Source of the DNA: Lingula anatina
Taxonomy: Eukaryota > Brachiopoda > Lingulata > Lingulida > Lingulidae
Assembly: GCF_001039355.2 (NCBI RefSeq)
Contig: NW_019775900.1
Span: 111,070 to 175,069, forward strand
DNA length: 64,000 bases
Direction: 5' to 3'
Of the stretch, positions 21,996 to 35,214 are shown piece after piece. The first letter of the stretch is position 1; every line of letters starts with the position of its first letter. The notes beneath the pieces are model-generated. The model did not search any database. It saw nothing but the letters and a program-made list of their open reading frames with translations, and was not told where the DNA came from. Both the position numbers and the translations under genes were made by a program.

Positions 21996-23573
21996 ACGAT
22001 CTGGATTTCAATCCACTGGGAATCAGTACAGTACAGATACCGGGACAGTACAGTACAGTACAGTTACCGGGACCGACCAGGCGCAACTTTTAAAGTTTAG
22101 AGTTAGCATTTTGAATGTAGGTTTACGTTCACGTCAATCTGACATTAAACGTGCATGAGATGTACGGATGGGTTGCAAGCTGGCCGGTTGATCTCTAACA
22201 ATTAAAATGACTAAATAGTTATGTCTATGGCATCTGGTAGATGCACCTTCTTTATCCATCAATTTTAGAAAAAAATATGTCCGTCATCTATTTTGGTAAA
22301 AAAAAGTGTGAATTGGATTTTATATCAGGTCTACCACTTCTGCCACATTTATCTCACATCCGACTCAATTATTGGCAGATGATTGCACAGTTCTTATCTG
22401 TGGAACAAGCCAAGAACGTGTTGGCGATATTGCGAATACGCAAGCAAGGCAATAGATACCGTGGAAACAATGACGGCAATACAATATGCATGTTTCAAGA
22501 AGGCGGTTGGTGATAATTAATTCATGAAATCATACGAAATTGACGCAATATCATTCTTACAGGTACATGTAATTATGCGTTGATTCATTTGGTCTGTTAG
22601 ATGTAATTTTGTTGGCGTGCAACTAATACCGTAATGCTGTTGACCACCGAGATAAAAAACGAGCGTTTCTTCTTTTTGTTCTTTTCGTGCAGCGTGAAAA
22701 AAAAAACAAACTTGCTGCACATTGTTGCGTTGCGAAGTCGCAGAGTACCAATATGGAAATATATATATATTGTACTTCAATACGACTATACGAAATTTTT
22801 TTTTACTAATAACGTTGATAAATTTTTAATAAACATTATTGGCTGTCTCCAAGTCCGTTCGATAATTACACAGGTCGTGTGCTTAATAGAAACAAAAAAA
22901 TGCTTATAACTAATATGTCACGTATGTGAAACCTCTAATCTGAAACTAAGACATTAAAACAACGTCCTTACCCAGCAAGCCGCACGGTCCTAAGCAACAG
23001 AGTCCGTGCATGCGTTAGGATGGCCACTCGCGTCCGTTAATGCTAGCCGAAGCGTGTTCCAGTCTTATTTATGTCCCCCGTTTGACCCAGTGCTGTTTGC
23101 GTGTCTAAGTCTCAAGGAAACCATATCAAATTATTTCCCAGTGCGCGTCCAATAGGAAACGTGAGTCTGTTTGACGTAGTCCCATAGACTTTATGAACTG
23201 GAGCCCATTCGATCAAAAGAAGGAAAAGCGAATGGAGATGGTTTAAGGCTTCTCACAGCGTCGCAGTGTAACGACAGCCTCTCTGAGCTGGGATTCAATA
23301 GATTACACAGGGATTGATTTAAAGGGGTTGCAGTAGAAGCACTTGACCTAAGATTGGTTTGATTTGACGGCAGAGGGAAGGATTCGACCTGTCATAAGTG
23401 AAACAGAAAAAGTACATTAAGTTTATAAGAGTTTGGTGATGACAAAGATGTAGAATGACACTTAAAGTGAAGATCACTATCTGCTTAGCTGATCGATGAT
23501 TGGCGAAGATTATTGCAAATCTAAGTGAAAATGTCACTTTTATCCGTCGGTAGGCTAAAGAAAGGGAATGTTC
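21996..23573. other. Noncoding stretch, partly GC-richer
   Basis: A short CAGTACAGTA-type repeat lies near 22026-22062. The segment 22975-23170 is more GC- and CpG-rich than its surroundings and includes an inverted CCAAT box-like CCAATAGG. It could be regulatory DNA, but no gene is recognised. Confidence 0.5.
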
Positions 23574-23655
23574 GACAAAGAACTTTGCAACTTAAAGTTT
23601 GGATTTACATTCATATGGATGTAAATCCAAACTTTAAGTTGCAAAGTTCTTTGTC
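23574..23655. repeat. 82-bp near-perfect palindrome
   Basis: The sequence from GACAAAGAACTTTGCAACTT to its mirror AAGTTGCAAAGTTCTTTGTC equals its own reverse complement except for one symmetric mismatch pair beside the centre (TTCATATGGA). There is essentially no spacer. It could form a long cruciform or hairpin, or be a chimera/fold-back artefact. Confidence 0.85.
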
Positions 23656-23784
23656 ACCGTCGCATTTTGGTGATAATTGAAACGAATCTGAGTTAGTATT
23701 CAAATCGATTCTAAACAAAATCGATTTAAACAACATACGTGGATTTAAATTAGTAGTTGTTCGTTCCTGAAAAGTTGATAAATA

Positions 23785-23831
<47 letters not shown>

Positions 23832-23832
23832 A
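23785..23832. repeat. (AAAT)n microsatellite
   Basis: About 12 units; the minus-strand frame over it (repeated LFIY) is an artefact. Confidence 0.97.
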
Positions 23833-25327
23833 AGACCGACGAAAACAGATGCACAAAAAATAATATTCATGAACTCTTTAACCCGGGATTTTTTTATTAA
23901 ACCGACCTCTCTCCTCACCTCACCTCATCTGTCACAGAGAGATTTCGAGATAAAGTCGTGATATTTCCCCCGTGGACCCAAGGTCACATTAGGTGTCAAA
24001 TCTGGGTGTGAATGTTGGATGTAAAAAGTTCTACGTAAAAGCCCTGTACTTGTCAGTCTCCAATTGAGAAATTAAATTTAGACATGATCCTCTGACAGAA
24101 AACGAGTAATTACATCTATACAGGTAGACTGGTCTATTAAAAGGTATAAGTTGTCTGTAGTCTACAAAATGTAATCTTGTTATTTGATAATTAGGTATAT
24201 TCTTTAGTTTGTACCTTGTACGAGTCTCTCATCTCAACAGCTTTCCAGAATGCTATATGTCCTTACGTTTGTTTCCATTTAGAGGGCGATTTCGAACAAT
24301 ACAAGTACTTGTTGATGTTTTCCAACGTTCAACAGTGATAAATAAAACGGGTCGAACACAGTTTGACTTGGGATGTGATCGCACCAAAAGGAATTATTGC
24401 CCTCGTGTGCCATGGATACTGCAATATGGCTAGCAGCAGCTGGGGCCGAGGGTGAATCGTGCTACATGGACTGACATGGCTCCAAGGTGTGACTTGTTCA
24501 TCTTTGCTTACATACCAGTCCATAAGGAGAAAAGCATTTCGTTGTTGTATCATAATCGAAAAACAAAGCAAAAACAAATAAACCACTTATCATATAATAT
24601 GTTTGGGTAAGTCACACGTTTCACAATGTTTTCTTGCTGAAGTGCTTATATTATGTTCACGCATTGGAACGTTAACATGACGTACATAGGGATAAAAGGC
24701 AGTCATGCCAAAGACACTGACGAGATAAGAGGTTAAATAGGGTGACCAAAATCTTTCATCTCCATTGAAACTGTTGCTGATGATGTACAAGAAGAAAGAG
24801 GTAATAACTGAAAAAAATATTTAAGACATCAACAGTGTCAGCTGTAGGGCGAAGAGAAACCTAAGTCAAAAGTGGCCCCTTGGTTTATGTCAGTATAAAA
24901 TTGAAAAAAAAAAAAAACCAGCAATGACAAAAACGAAATGTCAATTCATGAATGTGCAGCGGTTGTGTTATCAGAATTTCAATGTACATTATGTTGAGCA
25001 GGACAAAAACATGGGTTACATTTTCTTCAGCTCCCTAAAGCCTGAAAGAAACTTTCCCCTTGTGAAAAGTTAAGATGAAAAGTATTATATATTCTACAGC
25101 CACTCACTGGCTACCCATATAGCTGTCTGTATAGAAGAGCCTTGGCCGTGAATGATAATTACCCAACCTCAGTTTATGTCCCTTAACTGGACAACAGAAA
25201 AGCATCATATCTAAAACTGAACTTGATCGAGTAGATAATCAGGTGAGCGCCAAAAGGGCAAGATTGACAGATTAACCCCCAACCTTCTATACACAGATCC
25301 AAACCATCAGTCATTTGAAAGCTCCAA
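23833..25327. other. No gene seen
   Basis: AT-rich unique sequence with scattered short open frames of no recognisable family. Confidence 0.6.
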
Positions 25328-25582
25328 ATCTCAGGCCTACCCAACTACCAGACTCGGCACCGAATGATCCAGAATTCACCGGTAAATCGGACCACACTAC
25401 CCGTTTTCAAGGTGTGTATCAGATCGCATTACATAGTATCAGACGCGACACCGCTCTTGCCTAGTACGCGATGTGATAGTGACGATTCTCAGAGGGGTTG
25501 AAAAGCATTGCATCACCACTCAAAATTTGTTCAGGGTATGATCATTCGGTGTCGAGTCTTGTAGTTGGGTAGGCCTGAAATC
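25328..25582. mobile_element. Short inverted-repeat element
   Basis: About 255 bp. The left end contains CAGGCCTACCCAACTACCAG followed by ACTCGGCACCGAATGATC. The right end carries the reverse complement with about three changes over roughly 45 bp. No open frame. The structure is that of a MITE; no clear target duplication was identified. Confidence 0.7.
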
Positions 25583-26230
25583 TGCTGGCCAAAGATATAG
25601 CTATGATTTGGAAATGACAAGTGGTCACGTAACCATGGAAACAGACAAAATCCAAGATATCAGCACTTTTTCTAAAAATGCAAATATTTGACCAAATTAT
25701 CTAAATCACTGAGTATGATATGCTATTTTCACATTTTGGTGAAGTATCTTTGACCATGCATGCAGTACACTTAGCTTTCAAATGATATATACTTTGTGTC
25801 AGTGCCTAGAGAGGGCTCTTAAGTACTCAAAGATGCATTTGAAGCAAAATGTTTGCCACAATAGCTGATCAGATGCCACCATAAAGTTTAAAATTGTATT
25901 ATTGGAGAAATAGAAAAGGGTTTCATATTGGCATATGTGAACGGATATTTTCTTCTTACTTTAAGTAGGTCAGGGAAGTAGGTCAGAAAAGTAGGTCAAT
26001 TTACGACCAAAAATTTGAAGAAAATGCAGTCTTGAAGCTCTTTTATCCTGTGACATGTCGGCTTTATTTGAGTATAAGAAACTACAGTAATAGGAGTGTT
26101 TACATGCGTTAACAAGCAACGGTTCAAATGTATCTTAGAATAAAGCACTACGTTAGGCTTTGTCGTTCACCTACAATTTCTGTCATCACATATAGGCTTA
26201 TGCATATCTCTGGATGAAGGACCCTGTACC

Positions 26231-26446
26231 CAGTGGCGGATTTAGAAGGGGGCCTATGGGTCCTGATTTCTGAAAAAATCACACCAATGGTCCCCTCTTG
26301 AAGTTATAATTTGACTAGCTGAATCATAGTTCAAAACCGTACCAAATGGCACCATTCGTCCTCTAAAATACCAGCCAAGGGGAGGGAGGGTCGGCTTTGC
26401 ATCTTCGGACCCCCTCCCCCTTCAAATATTCCTTGATCCGCCCCTG
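26231..26446. mobile_element. hAT-like non-autonomous element (MITE)
   Basis: 216 bp with ends CAGTGGCGGATTTAG... and ...CTTGATCCGCCCCTG, which are imperfect inverted repeats of the CAGnGGCGGAT type typical of hAT elements. The flanks are CCTGTACC (26223-26230) and CCTGTACT (26447-26454), an 8-bp target duplication matching at seven positions. No transposase coding capacity. Confidence 0.8.
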
Positions 26447-27517
26447 CCTGTACTTGAACTTCTTTGGGTGATATACGTCTATAAAATGCCCAGATAAACT
26501 TCAGACTCAGTTTTTTCTGTAAATTTGCGAAATTTGCGTGTACAGGCACGCAAGCCATTAGTTATGCAGTCACTTAGTCATATTTTTACATGGACCCCAT
26601 TCCATTCCTCAACGCTCCCTCTACATGTTTCTGTGACTGCATAGCCAATAATCACTGAATTTTAACGTTTAGATAAAAATACTACGAATAATTTACTGAG
26701 CCTTATTTATATATACCCCCCCCCCCCCCCGACCCTCGATTCAATTACTGTTATATACTGGCTAATTATAAATAACGTCTGTTCTAACTTGAGATTCTTC
26801 TATAGCCTCTTTCTGATGATGTAGTTGCTTACTGATGGTCTTGTCATATACTGCCAGTAATTAAAACGAGGCTCGAAAGGTGTATGGCACCATTCTATGT
26901 TCTGCACTTCTCGACCAATCAGAGCGGACATATCTACTGTGATAAATGCACGTGGCAGCTAGCACCTCGCCCAATAAACGTTCATATTTCCATGTACCTT
27001 ATATTTCGTAGCCCAGCATAACTAATGGTTTCCACATTTCCATCTTTTTATTAAAAATGCAATAATTTAAATCATTGCTGAAGTAACGTGATGCTGTTTG
27101 AAAATGATAAATATCTCCCGCTCGTACAAAATGCATGACTAACCTGGAAAAAGCCTGCCTGAAATAAATCGTATCCAAAAGAGCTGATGTTAAAATAAAT
27201 CACTGTTGATACTGACCTTTGGGGAGACTTCGTGTGGCCCATGTACATCTACGCTATCATACCGACAAAAATCTTCAGATAGACCCTTTCTGTCTATTTC
27301 AATTATTTTTCTTTGATGGCAGACGTCATTATCAAGCAATCTCAGGGTGAAAGGTTATTTCAGAATCCTTTGGGATATGTATTTCTTACAAAACGGTTTG
27401 GTGAATTAACATGGCAATTAATAATCTTATGTTTTGAACACTCTACATATACTGGTCGTTGGAGGACATCAGGCGATATCCAAAGACTGGTTTAACCTGA
27501 CCACCAAAACCCATGTG

Positions 27518-27612
27518 ATGCGGAGAATGCCGTGTGAGACCGCTTAATTTTTGAACGCAAAACGCCAAACGCGTACAAAGATTAAGCGGTTTCACACGGC
27601 ATTCTCCGCATA
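27518..27612. repeat. Fold-back inverted repeat
   Basis: Two arms of about 31 bp (ATGCGGAGAATGCCGTGTGA followed by GACCGCTTAAT, and the complement at 27581-27612) with about one mismatch, separated by about 33 bp. Could be a small fold-back transposon or a hairpin-forming sequence. No coding potential. Confidence 0.75.
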
Positions 27613-28789
27613 CCGCATGTAATGCTGATAGATCTATATCTTGTTACATTTCTTTGAATGGATATTAATAGGCCTTTCTGTTATATATCTATCAATTTAA
27701 TTATATCATATTTGCTGCGGTTCCACCATATGGGAAGGATATTTTAATAATAACCTTTCCTGTAAAATAGCCAATTAAATATGCACAGCACTGATATATG
27801 TCTCGTACAGAATTGAAATGTCACGCATTTCCATTCTGTCATTTCCTACGAATAGTGAAACAGAAGAGTTGGGGGCAATGACACCAAGCAGATAACATTT
27901 GCATGTATTAGGAAGAACGAAAGAATGGCCTTGAGGTTATCTCAAACGATTATGTCATTTCATTTTCTTCCTACACGATTAGCTTACAGGCGCCTTGGAT
28001 TCTCAAACTCGTAATACACCATATGGCTTGACTCAACTATCTGAGACTTTTAAGTCTGATCTTTCGGTTTTAAAAATGACCTTTTTTATTAGTTAAAGGA
28101 CGAATGACAGTCGAGTACATTCATACTGTTTTTGTTATTACTGTTATCTTTTTTTTTCATTTTGTACAAAATACCTCAAGATAAATTTTTTTGCGTGCCC
28201 CCAGATCAGATCGACTTTATAATACACTACAACAGAAACCATTCTAACCAAACTTTTATCCTACTGGACTTCATATCTAAGGGTCGAATATGCCCCTGGT
28301 TGAGAACTTGGTATCTTCATAAATTCTTATCTGTTAAACCTACTTAAGAAAGTATCTATAATGGCTCCAGATCAACTTGGATTCTGTATTTGCGTGCAGG
28401 CATATATGGCAAGCAATGCAACTCTGCGTCCATAATATAACCTTTAATTAGAGTTACACTCAATGCATTCCAAAATGCTGTCAAAAGCTCCAGTGCGATC
28501 TATTTTTCAAATATTGGATTTGAGTCGGTGTGGAATGCAAGTCTTGATTAGGTTTGTGAAGGAGTTGCGCACATATGGAACTAAAACACACATTCAGGGT
28601 GCAGGGACACAGATATCAATGTATTGTTCATGTATTTAAAATCCATTGCACGTTTGCATAAAAATTGTCAACATATAGCACAGATATATAAAATTTAGCT
28701 TATATAATATTCTAAAAATTGAACTGTATTGCTCATCTATTGGCCGTGTAAAATAACGTATGTCAAATTTTAACACTTCGGGTCAATAC

Positions 28790-28790
<1 letters not shown>

Positions 28791-28884
<94 letters not shown>
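28791..28884. repeat. (TAA)n-(TAT)n self-complementary microsatellite
   Basis: Thirteen TAA units, one C, then about 18 TAT units. The two halves are reverse complements, so the tract can fold into a hairpin with almost no loop. Confidence 0.96.
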
Positions 28885-31800
28885 CTAATATTCATAGCTC
28901 CATTGTCATCTTAAAACCCATATGACGGGTGCAACCGCACACTGGTCCCTCCGCATTGCCCTGTGAGCATCGTGTAATGCATGTTGTAGGTAAGGTGCCC
29001 AAGGCCATGCATTACTAGTATCAATGTGGCTAACCAGAAGACAGATTACATTATCAACGAACAAGACCCGGACTTTGTAATTATATAGAATCTATTCACC
29101 TCAGTAATGGTCTTTTTTAAAGGTATTTATTACATTCAGTGTCCGCAACGTTGAAGAGAAATAGCGAAAGCACATAGGTGCTCACTGCTTCTTCGTTTTC
29201 TTTTTATGTACGTGCCTGTGTGTCATTTTTAACTAATGGGTATTATGTATAATTACTTACACCAGATTTATGATGAGTTGTTAACCATCAGATTCACCTC
29301 ACTGGCCTTAGGTTGGGTGCCATTAATCAAACCTTAACTCACGGGATACCGTGTAACTCACTGCATTAAAAGAGATATAACACCTGAAAGCGTATCAAGC
29401 TGCATCATAAGCACATATTTTATCCCTAACACAAGAAATGCCACCCTCCCAATTACAACAATGTTATCAAGCAAGTACGTTATTCACAAGATAGCATGAA
29501 CATGGCGCCTTAATCCATACTTCACGGCATGCTGCCCTGTAAAACCGCACGCTGCGTGACGGGTCGCCTGGTCCCTATGTGTTTAAGTAAATGCTGACTA
29601 TGATTAAACGTTAAGTGTGCTCTCCAGAGGTAAATGCAGATTTGTGTCGATCTAAATTCATTGCGACCAGTTACTTCGTTGCAGCCCGCTGAAACATTTA
29701 TAGAAACATTTACTTGTAGATGGTAAGGAAACAAGTTGAACTAGAGAGCAAAAATCAAACAAAAAAAAAACGTAAACTTCGTCGTAAATTAGAAGATTTA
29801 TTCAAGATATTAAGTTCAAACTGTAAAACCCTTCCTTCAGTCCGACACCAATGTTTATAAAAACTGTCACCAAAATTGTGGGGAACCTTTTCAGATCTTA
29901 ACGACACGTCGCACTTGTACATTTATAATACGAGAAAGACGCATTCCGTTCCTGACAGGATATTGATATATTTTAATCTCATGACAATGCCAGCGTTTAT
30001 ACATGCAGGTAAGGTGCTAACGAGTAAATCGCCAAAGACTGAATAAATCATTGCGTCAACGCAATAATTTAAGGTACAGGTAGCTTTTTTTAAAGACAAT
30101 ACGCAATTGACACTGTTCAAATAATATTCTATATGATACATGTTTATGATCACAAGTAGGTGTTTCATTTACACACTTGCTATGAACTATGCCTATATTC
30201 TCATTGGGAGATTAACTCAAAGAACCGTGAGAGCACCAGAGATATAATTGTAAGAGTAAACTCTACTATAGAGCCACTGTAGGGGCGAGCGCGCCAGAAG
30301 CGGCTCTTATCCTTGCAATGTAAACCTCTCCTCAAACTCTCGTCTAGCTCAGGGTTGCAGTGATAAATCACACAGCATACCAGAGCACAGAGTTTCAGAA
30401 ATGATGCCAGCCAACGCGGGTGGTTTCGCAAATAACCCATTAGTGTCAAAGTGTCCATTCTTTTTGATCAGTTTGATTGGACAGCTATCCTGCTAGGGTG
30501 TTGTGTGATGGCCGCAGGAGGAGCGTGTTCCTGTCGGGCCACTAAGTGGCAGATATAAATGGGGCCATATGGACTCCTAATGTAAGCACTCAGTGGTAGT
30601 GTTAAGACGTTGCAAAAGTCTTTTCCCCGATAGGAAAGCTAAGGTTAATGTAAAACGAATGATGATAGATAGTTCTATGGAACAAGAGTGTTCCTTTAAT
30701 TGTACGTTCTCTGCCAACTTGTTGGGGTATTGACAGTTTTGTGTATTGAGTGTGATAATTGAATACCCCAAATTTTACATTTCTGGTAGCGTAATGTTAA
30801 TGATTTTGGCCTAAAAAGGGTGTGCTATAAGTAAATCTGGATCCGTATATCTGTTCATGTAGCTATTTCAAGGATACTAGTTTTTCCATCCCATTTCCCA
30901 ATACCATGTCAACGGCGCGTACGTCACCTACCAACGTAGTAATGACGTCACGTCTAGGCTTATAGCTGGATTAGGCGCATATGCAACCTGGCCGCTGTGT
31001 ATGAACAAATCCGCTTGTATAAGGTTTAGGTAACTTATGTGTTGAAGGCCATTCACCTTAAGTGTCCTACTGTGGGTAACGTTGGGATAACTGCCGGTTT
31101 TAAATTGAACACATTCCAAACACAGTGATATTGAATTAGCAGGTGGTTATTCAAGAGAGTACTTTTTATACAGTAAAAGGATATATTTATCGCATCAACG
31201 TATTTTAAAAGGGTGCTTTTCTGGTCACGAAAAAAAGAAGTGACTAGTATAACAATAATTTCAAACAGTCTCTTCAGAATCTACGTTCAAACGCAGATAT
31301 TTCAGCGCGTTTTAAATTTCGATAGTAATTAAGCGAAACTAGCCTGGCATATGTCAGATTTGGTTTTTTATAGATAAGCCAGCTGGGATGCGAAATATGC
31401 TACGTGTTTTCAATACAAAATCGTGACCAACAAAGAGCGATTGTTATATCTACATTAAGACTCAAAACATCCATTAGGCGGCTCTAAGTGTTATAAGAAT
31501 AATAATGCTTCACAGATAAAAAGATTACTTTGGCACCTATTTCCATCAATATGTTTTATTGCGTCGAAGTGATAATGGAAATAGTTCAAACTGAGTCCCT
31601 GGGGTAATGCTGTTTCTATGTAAAAAATGCAGCTTGTCCTCCGATGTGACCGTTTACAGATGTTATCTGTACGATAAGTGAGAAAATACAAATTGCAATG
31701 CAAATTGTTAAAATGTGTAATGTATAGTGAACAACGAAGGCGCCATTTCTCAGTGTCAGCTTTGACTTAGATATGTGTTCTGATAGTTTTAACATTTTCA

Positions 31801-33737
31801 TATACATAGATTTTTTTTCAAAGTATGATTTATAGGTTAAGCAACTATAAACGAAGGTTATTTTAAAATGAAAAAAATGTCAAACTTTGTTTAACACGGC
31901 TGGGTATAACGTAAATGGAATCAAGTTTATCCGAAGATGAGCTAATGCACAAAAACGTTACCTAATTATCCATCCATGGAAAAAATCTATAATTTTCTTA
32001 GAATATTTCATGCTGTAGTATGTAAAGCAATGTATTGTTAATTCAGAATAAAAAAGGGATAAAGTTTTTGAATACAACGGTATATACCCGGTGATTATGT
32101 TCAAATAAAGTTCTTTAAGGTTCTTTAAAGGCTGGAAATACCCGATATAAGGCAGCCACAGAGAGCGGCTAGGGTTATCTTCTGAAGAAAGCATAAAGCA
32201 TTGTCACAACCACAAGTGGCTAATGACCATGCAATCCAAGCTTTGGCTTCCCACTTAAACCTGTCATACAAATAAACCTCTTGACGGAAAATCCTGACGA
32301 GAAACGGGTACCTAATTACATTATCCCATTAATATAATTTCCAATCAGTAGTCATCATATTACCAATTAGTAAACTAAACAGAGTGGTGATTGCCGCACG
32401 GCGCACTCTTAATAGGCGATCAATTCCTCGATTACAGCGATGGAGCGAATCGCAAACAGACATCCGTAATACTGTGTTGCTTGTTAGCGATTGCTGTTTA
32501 ATAACTTGTTTCACAGCTGCACATTTATTTTTTATATTACATTCCCAGTGGGTCGTGCATTCAAACAATTATTAGAAACTTGGTAGTGGTTGGATAAACG
32601 CAATATACAAGTATCTCTGCATGACCGGCCTTTGCCTGATTTTAGTACACACGTGTACATATCTAACATAATTTAGACGTTTCTGGGCTTTATCGTACAT
32701 GAAAGGCTCAGATTATACCACAGAATTGTTTACATGTACATTGAACAACGTCACAACTATCTGGAATTATCTGCCGAAGTGAGCATTAAATATATCAAAC
32801 AGGAGTGGTTCTTCATTTCCTGTATAGTAAGTCGACAACATACCCAGTCCACCACGAAAGCCGAGTAGAAATTAATTGCATGCAAAGTTGATCTTCTTTA
32901 CTCCAAGGATAATTAACTACTCTAGCTTAAGTTGTACTATTTTTTAGGTATCCTCGTCCGGTTTCAAAGCACTTGATTGGCTTGGTAATTTTTCTGCCTG
33001 ATTTCATTTTATGGGACCTTGGAAATTATGGGCAGCTCGTATGTATAATGTTCAGAAAAGAGTATCATCAGATATGAAATTGACACCTCTTAATTACCAA
33101 CGTACATCCTATATGGATTTCTTAATTTGAACTACACGTTAATCTTTGTGGCAATATTTGTCTTCAAAGATTAGATAGGTTTACAAGGTAAAACAAAACG
33201 TTTCTCCAACTTCGTTTTCAATCCAAGTGATTTTCGTGAAATTTAGAGCTTGTTTAATTTACTTGCATGGCGTACTTTGGCGCTTAGGTGTTCTCGTATG
33301 TACAACATCCATTTGATGCCTTGTTGATTTTTCTTTACTTTATTGGTGAAAATACATGACCCAAAATAAGGGCATTTAGTGGTTCTAGTGGCCCTATTAG
33401 GCCTACATATCCCTATTTATACATGTATAACTTTTATTATAATTATCAACTTTCAGAGTGAGACTATAAAACGTAGATTTGATTTGATTTGATCTTGATT
33501 TGCGTCGAGCCTGCAAGTATATTTATATTGGTATTGACAACAGAAGACAAAGGCTACAGTTTCCTTACTACATACCTGAAAAAATTTATGTTACACGTGA
33601 CAATCAAGATGCCATGAGTGCCCCTGTAACACTCCGTAGAACATGCAAGCAAATTTACTGAACAAAGAGATACCGACGAGTCCTTTAATCATTAATAAGT
33701 CAAAGAGTCCTTGACTAGTTATCAATATGCTTCTCTA
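28885..33737. other. No gene seen
   Basis: AT-rich unique sequence. At 33473-33505 a short GATTT repeat (GATTTGATTTGATTTGAT) could be the 3' tail of a non-LTR retroposon fragment, but no coding body lies upstream. Confidence 0.55.
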
Positions 33738-34265
33738 ACCCTTATTATACCGGTATATTTTGCAACATATAGAGAAGTCAGTAAGGGGGATAGCTGTAGA
33801 GGCTGCAATTTTCACGTATTTTGCTTTATAGACATTCATAAAGATGGCATAATATCCGGGCAGAATCTGACGAAGCTGTTGCCGAGTGGCGATCTGCTTC
33901 AGAAATTTTGGGTTGGTTTTGTCCCAATGCTAGGTGGATCATCTTCCAAACTGTTCAATTTTACCATTTAGGTGCTCTTGGTCATATACCAGGGTCATTG
34001 TCCTAGGCTCGCAATTGATAAATTCAAGCTGACCGACAGAGGTAATTCATTACATTTTGTCCACGTCCTCTGCCACACCTCCTGATGCAGCCTCTTCTTA
34101 GTCTTATTTGACAAATTCCACCCTTTTTGGTTACATTATGTTGCTGTCTTTATCCTCTAGTTCATCATCATTTGCAAACTCTGTGCCACATGTGCCTGAT
34201 GCTTCAAATATGTGGTCCTCTTCTTCATCATCAGTCTGATGAACCCAAATTACTCTCATCTGTGG
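33738..34265 (-). pseudogene. Possible decayed coding remnant, unknown family
   Basis: On the minus strand, separate open stretches look protein-like but lie in different frames. One acidic run (DDEEEDHIFEASGTCGTEFA..., about 34131-34232) ends at a stop. A second reads EEAASGGVAEDVDKM (about 34053-34097). A third 64-codon open stretch containing LKQIATRQQLRQILPGYY covers 33738-33929. No family is recognised. The opposite strand of the last segment also has an 86-codon frame (33711-33971) whose FIDIHKDGIISGQN is only superficially EF-hand-like. A degraded gene or transposase fragment is possible; chance is also possible. Confidence 0.25.
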
Positions 34266-34664
34266 AACTCTTCCACTTAAAGATTTTTTATCTTTCTTTT
34301 ACTCACATATTACATATTACATATTACTCACATATTGCTCTGTATTTGTTTGGCATATTTTAATCTAATAAATAATTTGCGTGGAATTTATGGAATAAAA
34401 TGGCATGTTCAACATGGCTAAATGGCGGAAATCTATTTTGAGTCTAGTAAAATAACCATAGGCCTAAACGATACAAAACCTGCGAACTATCTCATGAAAG
34501 CCGATAAAAATGTGACGAATCCCTGAAATTCCATGGAAAAATAACGTATACTAAAAATTACGCTTCCGTAAACGACCCCACCCGATATGAATAGGGTACT
34601 ATACATGTATTAATGCTGGGTATCAAGATCAAAGATATATAATCAGGATACAGGAATGGTATTC

Positions 34665-34749
34665 CCGGAAGGGGAAGTCCGGGTCCCATAGCTCCATGTG
34701 ACCAGTACCCGGAAAGGGCTAACCGGAAGTAACCCGGTTAGCCGGAAGT
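34665..34749 (+). promoter_or_regulatory. Cluster of ETS-like CCGGAAG motifs
   Basis: CCGGAAG at 34665-34671 and CCGGAAGT at 34723-34730 and 34742-34749. The last two are partly embedded in a perfect inverted repeat GGCTAACCGG / CCGGTTAGCC (34717-34726 / 34734-34743). CCGGAAGT is the core bound by ETS factors. There is no adjacent recognised gene, so the function is unproven. Confidence 0.25.
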
Positions 34750-35214
34750 ACGTATTGCGGTTAGTACAATCTGTAATGAGAAACGGAATATTGCGGACTG
34801 CTACAATTTTCTCTGACTGGGAATTAAAGCCGCAACCCACCCGCTCCAGTTTGGTATTTCTTTCTCATGTCAGCCTTTTTACAGGTCGCTTATCATCATA
34901 TAACATTTAATTACGTTTGAAAAAAGGAACCAGCTTTATTGAACGGGAGCATGTGAAAAAACTGTGGATGTAACGTCGCAGATGATTTTTTTCGCAACGT
35001 AGTCAGAGATAACATGCGAAGACTCCAGATCCACAAACACTAAACACCCGATTATATGCCATAAGAAAATGAAAAAGCGGAGATTAAAGAATTTCTTGTA
35101 TATACATGTTGACTGTCATGTAGCATTTTCACATGCAGCCCGAAAAAGGCCTATTCAACTGCTTCGGTGGCTTGAAAACATCCCACAATTCTCCGAATCA
35201 TTGCCTCATATATA

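Noticed and set aside
33473-33505. LINE 3' tail-like GATTT repeat
   Set aside because: Too short and no reverse-transcriptase sequence upstream to support a retroposon call.
33711-33971. EF-hand-like DIHKDGIISGQN on the plus strand
   Set aside because: Only a partial loop pattern, no paired EF-hand, and the opposite strand is equally open.
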